NCBI GenBank assembly: GCA_003158475.1
Contig: PMJR01000094.1
Coordinates: forward strand, 37,529-80,026
Direction of reading: 5' to 3'
Source of the DNA: Ignavibacteriota bacterium
GTDB taxonomy: Bacteria; Bacteroidota; Ignavibacteria; UBA10030; UBA6906
Length of the DNA stretch: 42,498 nt
The notes under the pieces are model-generated. The model was not told the DNA's origin. It saw nothing but the letters and a program-made list of their open reading frames with translations, and did no database searches. This document shows positions 40,720-42,498 of this stretch, one piece after another. How positions within the stretch are numbered: the stretch's first letter is position 1; each line of letters starts with the position of its first letter. The position numbers and the translations under genes are program-made.

Positions 40720-41385
40720 TCAGATCATCCCGTCGAGTTTGAAGAGGTTTACTGCGGGAAGGAAGAGGAGATAGAGGATCCACATGACGCCGCCGACGGT
40801 GAGGGGTATCGAGAGGTTGTCATCCACGCCTATCGCGGAGGCCTCGACGACTGCGGCGAGCAGAGCCGCCGCGGCGCCGATAAGGTACTCCGCGGGCGCG
40901 TACTCCACTTTGGGCGCGAACGCCACGACGAAGAGGCCGCTGACGAAGAACGCGCTTGCTCCCTCCAGGCTCTTTCTCATGAACCGGTGTTTTCCGAACC
41001 GTCGCCCGATAAGCGCGGCGCTCGAGTCGGAAATGATAAGAACCGCGATCGCGGTGATGGCGATGACTTTCGGAAAAAAGAGCACAAGAAGCGTGGCGGC
41101 GAGAAGGACGTACGTGGCGCCGGTGAGTCGTCGCCCCCGTTCATTCTGTTCGTGCGAGCGGAGCAGGAACCCGAAGTACGTATTGTAGACGCGGCCGATG
41201 GCGGGGACGAAAAGCCGGCCGAAGTCCGAGAGCCCGCAGACAAGCGTCAGGGGAATGAGGAGGGCGAGCGCGGTCCACTTCGGGATAAAATAGTAGACTA
41301 CCGGGATCAGGAGCGAGAAGAGATGGATCCCTTTCCGGATAATCTCCGTCCCGTAGCTCTCCTCGACACTCGGCGGAAGACTCAT
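40720..41385 (-). CDS. Dolichol kinase/DGK1-like CTP-dependent lipid kinase family protein
   Basis: The 221-residue membrane protein has about seven hydrophobic segments and the family motifs seen in SEC59/DGK1-type and related CdsA-like proteins. The N-terminal [20 protein letters not shown] (14-33) is followed by [24 protein letters not shown], the signature [19 protein letters not shown] (about 117-135) and [13 protein letters not shown]. Yeast members phosphorylate dolichol or diacylglycerol with CTP; bacterial ones are often annotated phosphatidate cytidylyltransferase, so the lipid substrate here is unknown. It overlaps the ftsH stop as ATGA and is probably made with FtsH. Confidence 0.85.
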   Translation of the reverse strand: MSLPPSVEESYGTEIIRKGIHLFSLLIPVVYYFIPKWTALALLIPLTLVCGLSDFGRLFVPAIGRVYNTYFGFLLRSHEQNERGRRLTGATYVLLAATLLVLFFPKVIAITAIAVLIISDSSAALIGRRFGKHRFMRKSLEGASAFFVSGLFVVAFAPKVEYAPAEYLIGAAAALLAAVVEASAIGVDDNLSIPLTVGGVMWILYLLFLPAVNLFKLDGMI

Positions 41386-42498
41386 TTCCTGGTTGTGCGG
41401 CCGTCGGCCGCGGGAGCGGGCGGCTTCTCGGGCGCGGGCTCCCCGTTCCCCCTCTTCTCGACCGGCGGCAGCAGTTCGCCGCGTATGATGGCGTTGATCT
41501 CCGCCCCGTCAAGTATTTCCCGTTCGAGAAGGGCGGCCGCGAGGCGGTGAAGTGTGTCGAGGTTTTCGCTCAGGATCTTCTCCGCCCGCTTCATGCCGTT
41601 GGTCACGATCTTCTTGATCTCTTCGTCGATCGAGATCGCCGTGTCCTCGCTGTAGTTCCGGTTGCGTGTGATCTGTCGTCCCAGGAAAATCTCCTCGTCC
41701 CGCGCGCCATAGGTGAGCGGTCCCAGCTTGTCGCTCATACCCCACTCGCACACCATCTTGCGGGAGAGCTCGGTGGCGCGTTCGATGTCGTTGCCGGCCC
41801 CCGTCGTCAGTTCCTTGAATATCAGTCTTTCCGCAGCCCTGCCGCCGAGCGCGTACGTGATCATCGCCTCGAGATACGCTTTCGAATACGTGTGTTTCTC
41901 GTCGATGGGCAGGTAGGTCGTCAACCCGAGCGCGCGCCCGCGAGGGATGATCGTCACCTTGTGGACCGGGTCGGCTTCGGGGATCATCCTGGCGACGAGG
42001 ACGTGACCGATCTCGTGGTAGGAAGTGATCTTCTTCTCCTTCTCCGAGATGATCAGGCTCTTTCGCTCCATCCCCATCATCACCTTGTCTTTCGCCTCTT
42101 CGAAATGGCGCATGGAAACGGCCTTGTCGTTCTGCCGTGCAGCAAGGAGCGCCGCTTCGTTCACCAGGTTTGCGAGTTCCGCGCCTGCGAGACCCGGCGT
42201 CCCCTTGGCGAGCGTCTCGAGAATCACGTCGTCTGCGAGCGGGATGTTCTTCGTATGGACCCGCAGTATTCCCTCGCGTCCCTTCACGTCCGGTCTGTCG
42301 ACAACCACCTGCCTGTCGAATCGTCCGGGCCTCATCAGAGCGGGGTCGAGGACGTCCGGCCGGTTGGTGGCCGCGATAATGATCACGCCGCTGTTCTGTT
42401 CGAATCCGTCCATCTCGACGAGGAGCTGGTTCAGCGTCTGCTCCCGCTCGTCGTGTCCGCCGCCGAGACCCGCCCCGCGGTGACGGCCCACGGCGTCG
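41382..42498 (-). CDS. ftsH: ATP-dependent zinc metalloprotease FtsH (5' part beyond window)
   Basis: FtsH is a hexameric membrane protease that degrades unneeded and damaged membrane and regulatory proteins. The visible 371 residues begin at the end of the Walker B region (DAVGRHRG). They contain the second region of homology ([23 protein letters not shown]), the arginine fingers, and the protease domain with HEIGH (HExxH, usually HEAGH), whose third ligand is Asp in [11 protein letters not shown]. The C-terminal tail is rich in Pro, Glu and Lys. The N-terminal membrane part, Walker A and 5' end lie outside the window. The stop overlaps the DGK1-like start as ATGA. Confidence 0.97.
   Translation of the reverse strand, partial: DAVGRHRGAGLGGGHDEREQTLNQLLVEMDGFEQNSGVIIIAATNRPDVLDPALMRPGRFDRQVVVDRPDVKGREGILRVHTKNIPLADDVILETLAKGTPGLAGAELANLVNEAALLAARQNDKAVSMRHFEEAKDKVMMGMERKSLIISEKEKKITSYHEIGHVLVARMIPEADPVHKVTIIPRGRALGLTTYLPIDEKHTYSKAYLEAMITYALGGRAAERLIFKELTTGAGNDIERATELSRKMVCEWGMSDKLGPLTYGARDEEIFLGRQITRNRNYSEDTAISIDEEIKKIVTNGMKRAEKILSENLDTLHRLAAALLEREILDGAEINAIIRGELLPPVEKRGNGEPAPEKPPAPAADGRTTRK

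Noticed and set aside
40378-41550. 390-codon + strand frame opposite the DGK1-like gene and parts of the ftsH and permease genes
   Set aside because: Arg/Glu/Asp-rich antisense of real membrane-protein frames; no motif.
1-42498. CRISPR arrays, tRNA or rRNA genes, insertion sequences, integrase or phage genes
   Set aside because: No regularly spaced repeats, tRNA-like cloverleaf, transposase motif or phage gene was recognised by reading; a tRNAscan and repeat search would settle it.

Overview
This looks like a chromosomal fragment of an uncultured, high-GC, Gram-negative diderm. Lipoprotein and outer-membrane genes, a TamB-type protein, heptose genes for lipopolysaccharide, and the Sec/FtsH/RNase R set fit the wider Bacteroidota/FCB group. 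Several genes keep strong Shine-Dalgarno sites and E. coli-like promoters, which argues against classical Bacteroidia and points to an Ignavibacteria/Chlorobi-like lineage. That placement is inference. No rRNA, tRNA, CRISPR array, insertion sequence, integrase or phage gene was recognised, and no stretch longer than about 250 bases lacks a gene.

Layout. 1-877 (-) is the N-terminal part of secD, divergent from a long + run. Positions 1074-6748 hold a PpiD/SurA-like chaperone, a small outer-membrane barrel, a methyltransferase, aroK, and split heptose genes rfaE1 and rfaE2. Positions 6780-16945 hold a 1512-residue TamB-like protein, RNase R (apparently starting at AUC), and a 1080-residue outer-membrane protein fusing a zinc-peptidase domain, a TolB-like propeller and an Omp85-like barrel. 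Positions 17033-19774 (-) carry an OmpR-type regulator/kinase pair and a DinB-like protein. A Phd/ParE-type toxin-antitoxin module with an AT-rich promoter follows at 20009-20576. Positions 20824-26435 hold a TPAT-type TRAP transporter (tatT +, dctPQM -) and a secreted GHL10 glycosidase-like protein.

Divergent from the glycosidase, 26537-33796 (+) carries radA, an amino-purine-type amidohydrolase, the dITP/XTP pyrophosphatase gene, an unknown gene, a PhzF-like enzyme and a membrane FeS/heme oxidoreductase resembling ETF:menaquinone oxidoreductase. Positions 33833-39169 (+) hold a RhlB-like helicase, a rhomboid protease and an active/inactive M16 peptidase pair. The right end (-) has ftsH (5' cut), a DGK1/dolichol-kinase-like protein, a possible 24-residue micro-ORF and an amino acid permease.

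Functional themes are envelope assembly and quality control (SecD, PpiD, TamB, rhomboid, M16, FtsH, peptidase-barrel) and nutrient scavenging (GHL10 plus TRAP). Promoter-like sequences of the form TTGnnn, a 17-18 base spacer, then TAnnTT recur upstream of at least eight transcription units. They suggest that radA and the response regulator are made from leaderless or nearly leaderless mRNA. Most of the window is ordinary chromosomal sequence. The best candidates for novelty are the peptidase-propeller-barrel protein, the GHL10-TPAT cluster, the AUC start of RNase R and the unknown gene at 29918.
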